A DNA stretch of 64,000 nucleotides from Jejubacter calystegiae (GCF_005671395.1 NZ_CP040428.1:3596001-3660000), one strand, 5' to 3'. Positions 39,753 to 48,527 are shown, numbered from the stretch's first letter. Notes: generated from the sequence alone by a model not told the origin. Program-made: numbers and translations.

Positions 39753-40237
39753 CATCACTCCCGTATCGTCTGGTGATAAAGATTCTGGCTTTGTAATATG
39801 GCGTTCGGAGTTATGGTAATAACCCGCAACCCCATAAGGACAGGGCGAAACCCTTCCTGTGTTATAGCACGTTTCTTGCGTTCTTCCGGCTCGCCCGGCG
39901 GGTATCCTCACTATTTACAGCCATGTTCGGGGGATCGAGCATCACCGACTATAACTGCGCAATTATCAATCAAAAGCTTTCCTGAAAAACATTTTTAACT
40001 TATTGATTTTTAAAGAGAGTGGCTGCATCATAGTAGCGGGAAGATCCTGACAGGCTATCAGTATAATGCGATGAATTAAGTCATTATCTTTAGCATTATC
40101 GGCCCTTTTGCGGCAGGATCCCTGTGATATTCTTACCCGTATCTGATAATAAAGAGCAAAAACGGCGCGTGCGTAAGACACGGGTCGGAGAATCATATTG
40201 AGCGTTTTGCCTGTGACTCAGGCAGTGGAGTTTCCGA
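39753..40237. other. Intergenic region without supported gene
   Basis: About 485 bp between the MmcQ-like gene and the small membrane-protein gene. It is AT-rich in the middle (39960-40060). A TATCTGATAATAAAG segment near 40140 could be a -10 element for the + strand gene at 40238. No RNA or operator is recognised. Confidence 0.4.
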
Positions 40238-40570
40238 ATGATTAAGCACACTCAGAATGAACACTACCAGCCGCGCGGCTGGTCCGATATCGACAGCCGT
40301 TACCGGTTCGCTATTGCTGCATTTGTCCTGTCGCTGGTTGGCGGCCTGGGCTGGTCGGCATTTTATCACCACAATCTGTTCGTCCAGGCCGATACCGCCA
40401 GAATTGCGGCGATCGGCCAGGCCGAGATGCAGCAGAAGACCATCAGCGATCTGATGGGGCGTGAAAAAACGCTGACCGAGCTGGAATCACGTCAGGCCCG
40501 GGAGTTGGCCGATGCCCGCGCCACCATTCGCCGCCTGGAACAGCAATCTTCCGCCCGCCCCACGCTGTAA
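40238..40570 (+). CDS. Small single-pass membrane protein with coiled coil
   Basis: I do not recognise this 110-residue protein. Residues about 24-44 (FAIAAFVLSLVGGLGWSAF) form one membrane segment, with a basic, aromatic cytoplasmic start (YQPRGWSDIDSRYR). Residues about 53-105 are charged with heptad-like spacing (MGREKTLTELESRQARELA), suggesting a coiled coil outside the membrane. It sits 89 bp ahead of smrA, on the same strand, and codon use is ordinary for the genome. It could be a division- or envelope-associated adaptor, but nothing shows this. Confidence 0.65.
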   Translation: MIKHTQNEHYQPRGWSDIDSRYRFAIAAFVLSLVGGLGWSAFYHHNLFVQADTARIAAIGQAEMQQKTISDLMGREKTLTELESRQARELADARATIRRLEQQSSARPTL

Positions 40571-40659
40571 TTTCCTCACGCGCCGCCCCCGTTGAGCCAA
40601 CGGAGGTGGGGCGCTATAGTCATACATCTTCTGTTGTTGCTATGGTCGGAGGTGTGATC

Positions 40660-41223
40660 GTGACCCCGGATGAGAAAAGCCTGTTTCTGGATGCGGTAGG
40701 GGACGTCAGGCCCCTGAAATCGGGTACTGACGTTCACTGGGAAAAAAGCCAGCCGCCGCGCCCCCGTCGTCACCGCGACGATCTGCAACTCGACAACTTT
40801 CTGACCACCGGTTTTCTGGAAATCGTTCCGCTGAGCGAGCCGCTGTTGTTCCGGCGCGATGGCTTGCAAACCGGCGTGCTGGATAAGTTGCGCAAAGGGA
40901 AATATGGCCGCGAGGCCAGTCTGAACCTGCGGCAGCAGTCGGTTGAACGCTGTCGAACCTTGCTGTACGCCTTTATCCTTCAGGCAACGCGCGACGGCTT
41001 GCGCAATTTGCTGATCGTGCACGGTCGCGCCCGGTCGGATAACACTCATGCCAACGTGGTGCGCAGCTATCTGGCGCGCTGGTTGCCTGAATTTGACGAG
41101 GTGCAGGCCTTTGCTGAAGCCCAGCCGCAGCACGGTGGATCCGGAGCCTGCTATGTGTCGTTGCGCAAATCGGCGCTGGCGAAGCTCGATAACCGGGAAC
41201 GCCACGCCGCCCGGCGCGGTTAA
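40660..41223 (+). CDS. smrA: SmrA, Smr-domain DNA endonuclease-like protein
   Basis: Small MutS-related domain protein; E. coli SmrA has DNA endonuclease activity. A GTG start at 40660 (TPDEKSLFLDAVGDVRPLK) behind GGAGG is chosen since it gives 187 residues, as in E. coli. The frame runs further upstream without homology. The Smr core has LQLDNFLTTGFL and the LLIVHGRARSDNTHANVVRS loop (HGR..H catalytic region). GGSGACYVSLRKS closes the domain. Its stop overlaps the convergent pcaR stop. Confidence 0.93.
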   Translation: MTPDEKSLFLDAVGDVRPLKSGTDVHWEKSQPPRPRRHRDDLQLDNFLTTGFLEIVPLSEPLLFRRDGLQTGVLDKLRKGKYGREASLNLRQQSVERCRTLLYAFILQATRDGLRNLLIVHGRARSDNTHANVVRSYLARWLPEFDEVQAFAEAQPQHGGSGACYVSLRKSALAKLDNRERHAARRG

Positions 41224-42026
41224 GGTATCAGCAGCGACAGCTCCTGTGCTGCGGCCTGGAGCTGTGGCAATACCCGCTCGCGCAGCTCCTGCGCCGACAC
41301 CTGCCCGGCGTGTACTCCCACATTCAGCGCCGCCTCTACGCCGCCCTGTGAATTAAACAGCGGAACGGCGATGGAGCGCAGCCCCATTTCCAGCTCCTGA
41401 TCGTTAAGGGCATAGCCCTGCTGATGGACCTGCTTTAGCTCCTCTTTTAATTCGCTGACCGAACCCAGGGTCTGGGAGGTATAGCGAATCATGGTGGCCC
41501 GGGCCAGGGTATCGTTCAGTTGCTCTTCCGGCAGATGACTCAGCAATACGCGCCCCATGGAGGTGGACCAGGCGGGCAGACGGCTGCCAATGTCGAGATC
41601 GATGGTCATAATGCGCGAACTGGAGGCCCTGGCGATATAGAGAATATCGTCACCGTCCAGAATGGCGATAGAGCAGGACTCATTAAGCATTTCACTTAAC
41701 TGCCTGAGCACCGGCTGGGCCGATTTAGCCAGCGGGGTAGAGGCAAGCCAGGCGTGCCCCAGCGAAAGAATCCGCGGCCGTAGCTGAAAGTTTTTGCCAT
41801 CCTCGGCATAGACAAAACCCAGCTTGCCCAGGGTGTAAAGACAGCGCCGCACCGCCGCTCTGGGTATGCCGGTCTTCTGGCTAATCTGGGAGATAGACAG
41901 CACCCGCCGCTGTGGGGTAAAGGCCTGAATCACCTCAAGACCGCGCGCCAGCGAAGTCATAAAATTGGGATCGCCCTTAAAGGGATCCCGCTCGCCGCCC
42001 ACGTAATGGTCGCGCTCTTTTTCCAT
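41220..42026 (-). CDS. pcaR: PcaR, IclR-family regulator of the pca genes
   Basis: IclR-type regulator expected to control pcaIJFBDC in response to beta-ketoadipate. The N-terminal winged HTH (SLARGLEVIQAFTPQ; LSISQISQKTGIPRAAVRRC) is followed by the effector domain (SCSIAILDGDDILYIARAS; LGSVSELKEELKQVHQQGYA). The start at 42026 (MEKERDHYVGGERDPFKGDP) has CGGAGGGG before it; 268 residues. It belongs to the PcaR/PcaU/PobR branch. An exact PcaR box lies in the gap to pcaI, and the gene is divergent from the operon. Confidence 0.9.
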   Translation of the reverse strand: MEKERDHYVGGERDPFKGDPNFMTSLARGLEVIQAFTPQRRVLSISQISQKTGIPRAAVRRCLYTLGKLGFVYAEDGKNFQLRPRILSLGHAWLASTPLAKSAQPVLRQLSEMLNESCSIAILDGDDILYIARASSSRIMTIDLDIGSRLPAWSTSMGRVLLSHLPEEQLNDTLARATMIRYTSQTLGSVSELKEELKQVHQQGYALNDQELEMGLRSIAVPLFNSQGGVEAALNVGVHAGQVSAQELRERVLPQLQAAAQELSLLIP

Positions 42027-42081
42027 TTTCCCCTCCGTTATTTTTGCCATCGATCACACTCTGGGAAGAAAGATACATGAT

Positions 42082-42112
42082 GTTCGATAATCGCACCATA
42101 TTTCGATTATCG
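42082..42112. promoter_or_regulatory. PcaR box with inverted repeat
   Basis: GTTCGATAATCGCAC at 42082-42096 is, as I remember it, the 15-bp PcaR recognition sequence reported for Pseudomonas putida. It overlaps a perfect inverted repeat CGATAATCG-N10-CGATTATCG (42085-42112). It lies between pcaR and pcaI, 56 bp from the pcaR start and 84 bp from the pcaI start. Confidence 0.8.
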
Positions 42113-42163
42113 CCCTTGACCCTGTTCGTTAACAGGCTCACATTTTGGCCGAAGAACGCAATT

Positions 42164-42182
42164 TTGTGCGATGTACGCACAA
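42164..42182. promoter_or_regulatory. Second inverted repeat upstream of pcaI
   Basis: Perfect inverted repeat TTGTGCG-ATGTA-CGCACAA ending 14 bp before the pcaI start codon. It may be a further regulator site or a 5' UTR hairpin overlapping the ribosome-site region (AAGGAG at 42183-42188). The function is not known. Confidence 0.5.
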
Positions 42183-42196
42183 CAAGGAGCAGAGTG

Positions 42197-42880
42197 ATGA
42201 TTGACAAAAGCGTCTCCTCGCTGGAGGAAGCGGTGGCCGATATTCATGACGGCGCCACCATCATGATTGGCGGTTTTGGCCCCGCCGGTCAACCCACCGC
42301 CCTGATCGATGCCCTGATAGCGCAGGGCGCTGGCGACCTGACCATTATTAATAACAATGCCGGTAATGGCGAGGTGGGGCTGGCGGCGCTGCTGAAGGCG
42401 GGAAGGGTGCGTAAGATGATTTGCTCCTTCCCCCGTCAGGTAGATTCGCAGATTTTCGACGACCTCTATCGCCGCGGCAAAGTGGCGCTGGAGCTGGTGC
42501 CCCAGGGCAACCTGGCGGCGCGTATTCAGGCGGCCGGTGCCGGACTGGGGGCTGTCTTCACCCCCACCGGCTACGGCACGCCGCTGGCGCAGGGCAAAGA
42601 GAGCCGGGAAATCGATGGCCGCCACTATGTGCTGGAATATCCCATAAAAGCCGATTTCGCGCTGATTAAGGCCCATCTGGGCGACCGCTGGGGCAACCTG
42701 ATTTACCGCAAAGCGGCGCGCAACTTTGGTCCGATTATGGCGACCGCCGCGACCACCACCATTGCCGAAGTAAGCCGCATTGTGCCGCTGGGCGATCTGG
42801 ATCCGGAAAACATTGTGACGCCGGGGATCTTCGTGCAGCGCCTGATTGGTCTGCATCACGACGTGGCACAGAGCGCCTGA
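42197..42880 (+). CDS. pcaI: 3-oxoadipate CoA-transferase, subunit A
   Basis: With PcaJ it transfers CoA from succinyl-CoA to beta-ketoadipate. The family I CoA-transferase alpha signature is present: GATIMIGGFGPAGQPTALID and the NNNAGNGEVGLAALL loop. The start at 42197 (MIDKSVSSLEEAVADIHDGA) follows AAGGAG. The frame extends upstream to 42044 through the PcaR box and is not used. 227 residues. First gene of the pcaIJFBDC run. Confidence 0.95.
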   Translation: MIDKSVSSLEEAVADIHDGATIMIGGFGPAGQPTALIDALIAQGAGDLTIINNNAGNGEVGLAALLKAGRVRKMICSFPRQVDSQIFDDLYRRGKVALELVPQGNLAARIQAAGAGLGAVFTPTGYGTPLAQGKESREIDGRHYVLEYPIKADFALIKAHLGDRWGNLIYRKAARNFGPIMATAATTTIAEVSRIVPLGDLDPENIVTPGIFVQRLIGLHHDVAQSA

Positions 42881-42887
42881 GGAGCAA

Positions 42888-43547
42888 ATGATGCAAAAAA
42901 TGACCCGTGACGAAATGGCCCGACGCGTGGCGCGTGACATCCCGGAAGGGGCGTACGTCAACCTGGGGATTGGGCTACCCACCCGCATTGCCAACTATCT
43001 TCCTGCCGATAAAGAGATTTTCCTGCACAGCGAAAACGGTCTGCTGGGCATGGGGCCGAAGCCAGCGCCGGGTGAAGAGGATCCGGAGCTGATCAACGCA
43101 GGGAAAGAGCAAGTGACGCTGCTGAAAGGCGGTTGCTTTTTCCACCACGGCGACTCCTTCGCCATGATGCGCGGCGGCCACCTGGATATCTGCGTGCTGG
43201 GGGCCTACCAGGTGTCGGCCTGTGGCGATCTGGCGAACTGGAGCACCGGCGCGCCAGACGCCATTCCGGCAGTGGGCGGAGCGATGGATCTGGCCATCGG
43301 CGCCCGTCAGGTCTTCGTGATGATGGATCACCTGACCCGAGACGGCCAGAGCAAGCTGGTGGAAAGCTGCAGTTACCCGCTGACCGGCGTGGGCTGCGTC
43401 AGCAGAATCTACACCGACCTGGCGGTGATCGATATTACCCCTCAGGGGCCGGTAGTCAGAGAGATCTTCAACGGTTTGCCAGCCCAGGAGCTACAGAGAA
43501 TCACGCCGGTAACCCTCAATTTTGAACCTCTGGCGGAAAGCGCATAA
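42888..43547 (+). CDS. pcaJ: 3-oxoadipate CoA-transferase, subunit B
   Basis: Beta subunit of the CoA-transferase. The catalytic glutamate lies in FLHSENGLLGMGP (SENG motif). GIGLPTRIANYLP and the FFHHGDSFAMMRGGHLDICV stretch are typical. The start is the first of two ATG codons at 42888/42891, behind GAGGAG and 7 bp after pcaI; 219 residues. Confidence 0.95.
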   Translation: MMQKMTRDEMARRVARDIPEGAYVNLGIGLPTRIANYLPADKEIFLHSENGLLGMGPKPAPGEEDPELINAGKEQVTLLKGGCFFHHGDSFAMMRGGHLDICVLGAYQVSACGDLANWSTGAPDAIPAVGGAMDLAIGARQVFVMMDHLTRDGQSKLVESCSYPLTGVGCVSRIYTDLAVIDITPQGPVVREIFNGLPAQELQRITPVTLNFEPLAESA

Positions 43548-43557
43548 GGAATATCAC

Positions 43558-44760
43558 ATGACTCAGGCATTTATTTGCGATGCGGTACGTACCCCCTTTG
43601 GTCGCTATGGCGGCACACTTTCCACCGTACGGGCGGACGATCTGGCGGCGCTGCCGATTAAGGCGCTGATGGAACGACACCCTAACCTGGACTGGAGTCG
43701 GATCGATGATGTGCTCTATGGCTGCGCCAACCAGGCGGGGGAGGATAACCGCAACGTGGCGCGGATGGCGCTGCTGCTGGCCGGGTTACCGGAAAGCGTT
43801 CCCGCCAGCACCGTTAACCGGCTGTGCGGCTCCAGCCTGGACACCATCGGTATGGCGGCGCGCGCCATCAAGAGCGGCGAGGCGCAGATGGCGATCGCAG
43901 GCGGGGTCGAGAGCATGTCCCGTGCTCCCTTTGTGATGGGTAAGGCGGACAAAGCCTTCAGCCGTACCATGAAGATGGAAGATACCACCATCGGCTGGCG
44001 TTTTATCAACCCGCTGATGAAGGCGGCATATGGCGTGGATTCGATGCCGGAAACCGCCGAAAACGTGGCCGATGATTTCAATATTAACCGCGCCGATCAG
44101 GACGCCTTTGCACTGCGCAGCCAGTTGCGTACCGCCCGGGCTCAGGAGCTGGGACTGTTTGACGATGAGCTGATTCCGGTCTCGATTCCCCAGCGTAAGG
44201 GCGAGCCGCTGCTATTTATCCGGGACGAACATCCGCGTTCCACCTCGGCGGAGGCCCTGGCTAAACTGAAAGGGGTAGTGCGCCCGGACGGCACCGTCAC
44301 TGCCGGTAATGCCTCCGGTGTTAACGACGGCGCCTGCGCGCTGCTGCTGGCAAGCGAGATGGCGATGCGCGATAACAACCTCCAGCCGCTGGCCCGGGTG
44401 GTGGGCATGGCGACGGCAGGCGTGGCGCCGCGGATTATGGGCTTTGGCCCGGCACCGGCGGTCAGAAAAGTGCTGGCGCAGACCGGACTTTCCCTGGCGC
44501 AGATGGATGTTATCGAGTTGAATGAAGCATTTGCCGCCCAGGCGCTGGCGGTGATGCGTTCGCTGGAACTGCCGGATGATGCGGCCCACGTAAATCCCAA
44601 CGGCGGCGCCATTGCTCTGGGGCACCCGCTGGGCGCATCCGGCGGACGTCTGGCGATGACGGCGGCGTATCAGCTAAAGCGCAGCGGCGGACGCTATGCG
44701 CTGTGCACCATGTGTATCGGCGTGGGCCAGGGGATCGCCCTGGTGCTGGAACGCGTATAA
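43558..44760 (+). CDS. pcaF: 3-oxoadipyl-CoA thiolase
   Basis: Cleaves beta-ketoadipyl-CoA with CoA to succinyl-CoA and acetyl-CoA, the last step of the pathway. The thiolase catalytic cysteines are in VNRLCGSSLDTIGMA and ALCTMCIGVGQG, and the His in NGGAIALGHPLGASGGR. The start at 43558 (MTQAFICDAVRTPFGRYGG) is the standard one; a frame extension upstream overlaps pcaJ. 400 residues. Confidence 0.95.
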   Translation: MTQAFICDAVRTPFGRYGGTLSTVRADDLAALPIKALMERHPNLDWSRIDDVLYGCANQAGEDNRNVARMALLLAGLPESVPASTVNRLCGSSLDTIGMAARAIKSGEAQMAIAGGVESMSRAPFVMGKADKAFSRTMKMEDTTIGWRFINPLMKAAYGVDSMPETAENVADDFNINRADQDAFALRSQLRTARAQELGLFDDELIPVSIPQRKGEPLLFIRDEHPRSTSAEALAKLKGVVRPDGTVTAGNASGVNDGACALLLASEMAMRDNNLQPLARVVGMATAGVAPRIMGFGPAPAVRKVLAQTGLSLAQMDVIELNEAFAAQALAVMRSLELPDDAAHVNPNGGAIALGHPLGASGGRLAMTAAYQLKRSGGRYALCTMCIGVGQGIALVLERV

Positions 44761-44769
44761 GGAGAAACG

Positions 44770-46113
44770 ATGTCACTTTACACTCCGCTGTTTCACGGCT
44801 CATCGCTCAGCGACTGCTTTAGCGATCGGGCGTTGCTACAGGGGATGCTGGATTTCGAAGCGGCGCTGACCCGCGCTCAGGCCAGTTGCGATATGGTGCC
44901 CCGGGAGGCGGCGGCGGCCATTAGCGCCTGCTGTCAGGCGGAGCGGCTGGATAGCGACGCCCTGGCCCGGGACGCGGCACTGGCGGGGAATCTCGCCATT
45001 CCGCTGGTTAAACAACTGACCGCCGTGGTCAGGGGCGAAGATGAGCAGGCGGCCCGCTATGTACACTGGGGAGCCACCAGTCAGGACGCCATTGACACCG
45101 GCCTGATCCTGCAACTGCGCGCGGCGCTGGAACAGGCGGAAACGCAGTTGAACCGGTTGATTACCGCGCTGACCCGTCAGGTCGGGGATCATGCCGCCAG
45201 TTTGATGCCGGGGCGCACCTGGCTACAGCATGCGCTACCGACCACCTACGGCCTGAAGCTGGCGGGAACCCTGGATGCGCTGCTGCGTCACCGGGCGCGG
45301 CTCAATGAAATGCGTCCGCGACTGCTGGTGATTCAACTGGGCGGCGCTGCGGGCACCCTGGCGTCTCTAAAGGCGCAGGGGCCTGTAGTCATTCAGGCTC
45401 TGGCCCGGGAGCTGGCGCTTGGCGTTCCCGATACGCCGTGGCACAGCCAGCGCGACCGGCTGCTGGAAGCGGCAGGCTGGTTTGCTGGTCTTGCCGCTTC
45501 GCTGGGCAAATTCGCCGGTGATTTCGCGCTACTGATGCAGACCGAAGTGGCCGAAGTTTCGGAGCCGGTGGCGGAAGGGCGCGGCGGCTCTTCGACCATG
45601 CCCCACAAGCGCAATCCCGTCACCTGTGCTGCTATCCTCAGTAGCACAGGCCGGATCCCGGGGCTGATGGCGGCGCTGTATGCTGCCCAGAATCAGCAGC
45701 ATGAACGGGCTCTGGGGGGCTGGCAGGCGGAGTGGGAAACGCTGCCGCAGCTGGCGACCCTGACCGGCGGCGTGTTGGACAATGCCCTGACGCTGGTGGA
45801 AGGGATGCAGGTTTATCCTCAAAAAATGCGCCAGAATCTGGATATCACCCACGGGTTGATTATGGCGGAGTCGGTCACTCTGGCGCTGGCGCCGCAGATG
45901 GGCAAAGCCCGGGCGCACCATCTGGTGGAGCGTTTGTGCCACCAGGCGCTGGATGATAACCAGCCGCTGGCGTGGCTGCTGCAACAGGATGAAACGGTAA
46001 GCCGTTACCTGTCTGAATCACAGATTGCGAGCCTGCTGGATCCCGCCGGGGCCACCGGCAGCGCCGACCATTTTTTGCGCCAGGTGCTGGCGCGAAGTAA
46101 GGAATCCTTATGA
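44770..46113 (+). CDS. pcaB: 3-carboxy-cis,cis-muconate cycloisomerase
   Basis: Lactonises 3-carboxy-cis,cis-muconate to 4-carboxymuconolactone. It is a member of the aspartase/fumarase superfamily, shown by GGSSTMPHKRNPVTCA and VHWGATSQDAIDTGL. 447 residues. Its stop overlaps the pcaD start by 4 bp (ATGA), indicating coupled translation. First enzyme of the pathway that is present here. Confidence 0.94.
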   Translation: MSLYTPLFHGSSLSDCFSDRALLQGMLDFEAALTRAQASCDMVPREAAAAISACCQAERLDSDALARDAALAGNLAIPLVKQLTAVVRGEDEQAARYVHWGATSQDAIDTGLILQLRAALEQAETQLNRLITALTRQVGDHAASLMPGRTWLQHALPTTYGLKLAGTLDALLRHRARLNEMRPRLLVIQLGGAAGTLASLKAQGPVVIQALARELALGVPDTPWHSQRDRLLEAAGWFAGLAASLGKFAGDFALLMQTEVAEVSEPVAEGRGGSSTMPHKRNPVTCAAILSSTGRIPGLMAALYAAQNQQHERALGGWQAEWETLPQLATLTGGVLDNALTLVEGMQVYPQKMRQNLDITHGLIMAESVTLALAPQMGKARAHHLVERLCHQALDDNQPLAWLLQQDETVSRYLSESQIASLLDPAGATGSADHFLRQVLARSKESL

Positions 46114-46871
46114 CTATTCATTACCAGCTTGAAGGGCGCGACGATGCGCCGGTGGTGATTCTCTCTAACTCGCTGGGAACCGACCTGTCGATGTGGAACG
46201 GCCAGCGTGATGCACTGCTGCCGCACTTCCGGGTGCTGCGCTACGACACCCACGGTCACGGCCAGACCCCTAAGAGCGGGAAAGTAACGCTGGCGCAGCT
46301 GGGCGAGGACGTGCTGAATATCATGACCCGTGAGGGGATCGACAAGGCCCATTTTTGCGGGATATCTATGGGCGGGCTGACCGGTCTGTGGCTGGCGCGC
46401 TTTGCGCCAGAGCGGTTTTACAGCGTGACGGTCGCCAACAGCGCGGCGAAGATAGGCGACCAGGCTGGCTGGCTTTCCCGGGCCCGCACCGTACGCCAGG
46501 AAGGCATGCCGGTGGTGGCCGCCGGCGCCGCCGATCGCTGGTTCACCCGGGCGTTTCGCCAGAAGTCGCCCGCGGTGGTGGAGCCGCTGGTGCATACGCT
46601 TGCTGCCAGCAATGCCGAAGGCTACGCCGAATGCTGTGAAGCGCTGGCCGGTGCCGACCTGCGGGCAGAAGTGGGGGAGATCGCGCTGCCGCTACTGCTG
46701 ATTGCCGGTGAGGCGGATCCGGTGACCACGGTGGCCGACAGTGAATTCCTGCGCGAGCAGGTTTCGGGCGCCCAAATGGTAACGCTGCCTGCTTCGCATC
46801 TGTCGAACATCGAAGCCGCCAGCCAGTTCAATGCCGCGCTGCTGAGCTTTTTGCAGCAGCAGGAGGGGTAA
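46110..46871 (+). CDS. pcaD: 3-oxoadipate enol-lactonase
   Basis: Alpha/beta-hydrolase that opens beta-ketoadipate enol-lactone to beta-ketoadipate. The nucleophile elbow is CGISMGGLTG. The oxyanion region ILSNSLGTDLSMW and the DTHGHGQTP turn are typical; the acid/base pair lies near AGEADPVTTV and LPASHLSNIE. 253 residues. Confidence 0.94.
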   Translation: MTIHYQLEGRDDAPVVILSNSLGTDLSMWNGQRDALLPHFRVLRYDTHGHGQTPKSGKVTLAQLGEDVLNIMTREGIDKAHFCGISMGGLTGLWLARFAPERFYSVTVANSAAKIGDQAGWLSRARTVRQEGMPVVAAGAADRWFTRAFRQKSPAVVEPLVHTLAASNAEGYAECCEALAGADLRAEVGEIALPLLLIAGEADPVTTVADSEFLREQVSGAQMVTLPASHLSNIEAASQFNAALLSFLQQQEG

Positions 46872-46875
46872 AGCA

Positions 46876-47259
46876 ATGCACGATGATGAACGCTATCAGC
46901 AGGGAATGGAGGTGCGGCGCGCGGTGCTGGGCGATGCCCATGTCGACAGAACGCTGGAAAACCTGAGCCCGCTAAATGAAGAGTTCCAGAACTTCATCAC
47001 CCGCTACGCCTGGGGAGAAACCTGGACCCGACCGGGTCTGAGCCGCCATACCCGCAGCATGATCACCATCGCCATGCTGATTGCCCTGAACCGCGAAGCG
47101 GAGCTAAAAATGCATCTGCGGGCCGCCCGTAATAACGGCGTCACCCGGGACGAGCTGAAAGAGCTGATTATGCATTCGGCACTGTATTGCGGTCTGCCCG
47201 CCGCCAACGCCACGCTGCACCTGGCCCAACAGGTGTTTGACGAGCAGGACGACGTCTGA
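46876..47259 (+). CDS. pcaC: 4-carboxymuconolactone decarboxylase
   Basis: Decarboxylates 4-carboxymuconolactone to beta-ketoadipate enol-lactone. CMD/AhpD-like fold, 127 residues. Typical stretches are YAWGETWTRPGLSRHTRSM and HLRAARNNGVTRDELKELI, with the active-site YCGLPAANATLHLA. Separate from pcaD, not the fused PcaL form found in some bacteria. Last gene of the operon, followed by a terminator. Confidence 0.95.
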   Translation: MHDDERYQQGMEVRRAVLGDAHVDRTLENLSPLNEEFQNFITRYAWGETWTRPGLSRHTRSMITIAMLIALNREAELKMHLRAARNNGVTRDELKELIMHSALYCGLPAANATLHLAQQVFDEQDDV

Positions 47260-47287
47260 TTGTCGCTGTGACCGCCGCTGGCAGAAG

Positions 47288-47310
47288 ACGCCCGCGGCGT
47301 TTTTATTTTT
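47288..47310 (+). terminator. Intrinsic terminator of the pca operon
   Basis: Stem ACGCC / GGCGT with a CGC loop, then TTTTATTTTT, 28 bp after the pcaC stop. Confidence 0.8.
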
Positions 47311-47508
47311 ATCGCAATTCCCTTGTATTTCCTGGTGGATATTATTTTTATCACTTCATGTTTATTACGTTATTCACTGATTAAACGGCAATAATAAAAG
47401 ACATTCAATTTATTTCTTGTCTTTCTATTCTTGCGTCTATACTCATTGTGGCTGTGCTGAAAATAAAGAAACTTGACTATCTCCCTTGTTAAAATAAAGG
47501 TAAAATTG

Positions 47509-48276
47509 ATGAAATACTCTGGCCTTGCGTTAAGTTGTCTTTTCGCGCTTTCCGGGTTTAGTTCCGCATCAATGGCTGCGGAAAAAAACGCGGCAGAAGC
47601 CACACCTGCCCCCATGCATGGTTCTGCGGAAAATCCGGTATCCCGTCAGTACTACTGTAAACTTCAGAATGATTTTGATAATCCGCCCGACGGTTCCGGG
47701 ATTAAAAATGGTGCCTGTAAGCAGGCTTATCAGAATGGCGATTTTGAAAACTGGCAACGTCCTGCTGCGTTTAATGAATGGTCTGCGTATTCGCAAAATA
47801 TCTCGAGTTCGACAACGCCGGATAAACCTATCGATCTGGTACCTGATGGTATGCTTTGCTCTGCCGGGAAAACAGGGGTTTATGAGGGTATTAACCTGCC
47901 CAGTGCGGAGTGGCAAACTTCCGAGCTTGACGTGAAAGATGGACGTGTTCAGTTGGTCTATAAGGCCACTCAGATGCACGACCCCAGTAAATTCAGGGTA
48001 TTCTTTAGTAATGCCAGTTTCGATCCCACAACCAGTCGTTTGAAATGGGGTGACCTGGTGGAATCTCCTGAAGTTAAACATGAAGGAACGCCGGATGTGG
48101 CAAATTCCACAAAACATGAAAATACTCCCGGACATTATGCACTGGATGTAAAATTACCCGATGGCTATATAGTGAGCTGTAAGAAATCCATTGTTTATAT
48201 TATGTGGGAACGTAACGATCCGGCACGTGAAACCTTTTTCAGTTGTAGCGATGTGGTTTTAAAGGATGCCAGTTAA
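47509..48276 (+). CDS. AA10 / chitin-binding type 3 protein (LPMO-like), secreted
   Basis: Secreted protein of 255 residues of the lytic polysaccharide monooxygenase family AA10. The signal peptide MKYSGLALSCLFALSGFSSA is followed by a likely cleavage at SMA/A (about residue 23). The copper-site residues align with Serratia CBP21: His37 in MHGSAENPVSRQYYC, His157 in YKATQMHDPSKF and Phe243/244 in ARETFFSCSDV. Seven cysteines are present. The odd point is that His37 would lie about 13 residues inside the mature chain, after a linker AEKNAAEATPAPM. In active LPMOs the first histidine is the N-terminal residue. The substrate (chitin or other) is not evident. It is AT-rich and stands alone. Confidence 0.82.
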   Translation: MKYSGLALSCLFALSGFSSASMAAEKNAAEATPAPMHGSAENPVSRQYYCKLQNDFDNPPDGSGIKNGACKQAYQNGDFENWQRPAAFNEWSAYSQNISSSTTPDKPIDLVPDGMLCSAGKTGVYEGINLPSAEWQTSELDVKDGRVQLVYKATQMHDPSKFRVFFSNASFDPTTSRLKWGDLVESPEVKHEGTPDVANSTKHENTPGHYALDVKLPDGYIVSCKKSIVYIMWERNDPARETFFSCSDVVLKDAS

Positions 48277-48383
48277 TGAAATAATTAAATTTTATTATCC
48301 CTGGTGGTGATAATTTCCTGCTGCAATATCTTATTTTGACGCTTCCCTTTATCCATAAGGCAGGGCGTTAAATGATAATATGA

Positions 48384-48442
48384 CGTCACCCGGTAAACCT
48401 GTCGTTTATTACGTACTGGCGCTACCGGGTGACGCTGTTTTT
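48384..48442 (+). terminator. Terminator downstream of the AA10 gene
   Basis: Twelve-base perfect arms CGTCACCCGGTA (48384-48395) and TACCGGGTGACG (48423-48434) with a 27-base loop, followed by CTGTTTTTC. It separates the AA10 gene from umuDC. Confidence 0.7.
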
Positions 48443-48527
48443 CTGCGCAAAATCAAATTTCCCTTCTCCTCAGACAGATAGCCAAATCAGGCTCCGGCAT
48501 GCTTGATTGTACCCAAAACACGTAGTA

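Noticed and set aside
42044-42196. N-terminal extension of pcaI to 42044
   Set aside because: The extension translates the PcaR operator and overlaps the divergent promoter region; MIDKS at 42197 has a clear ribosome site.
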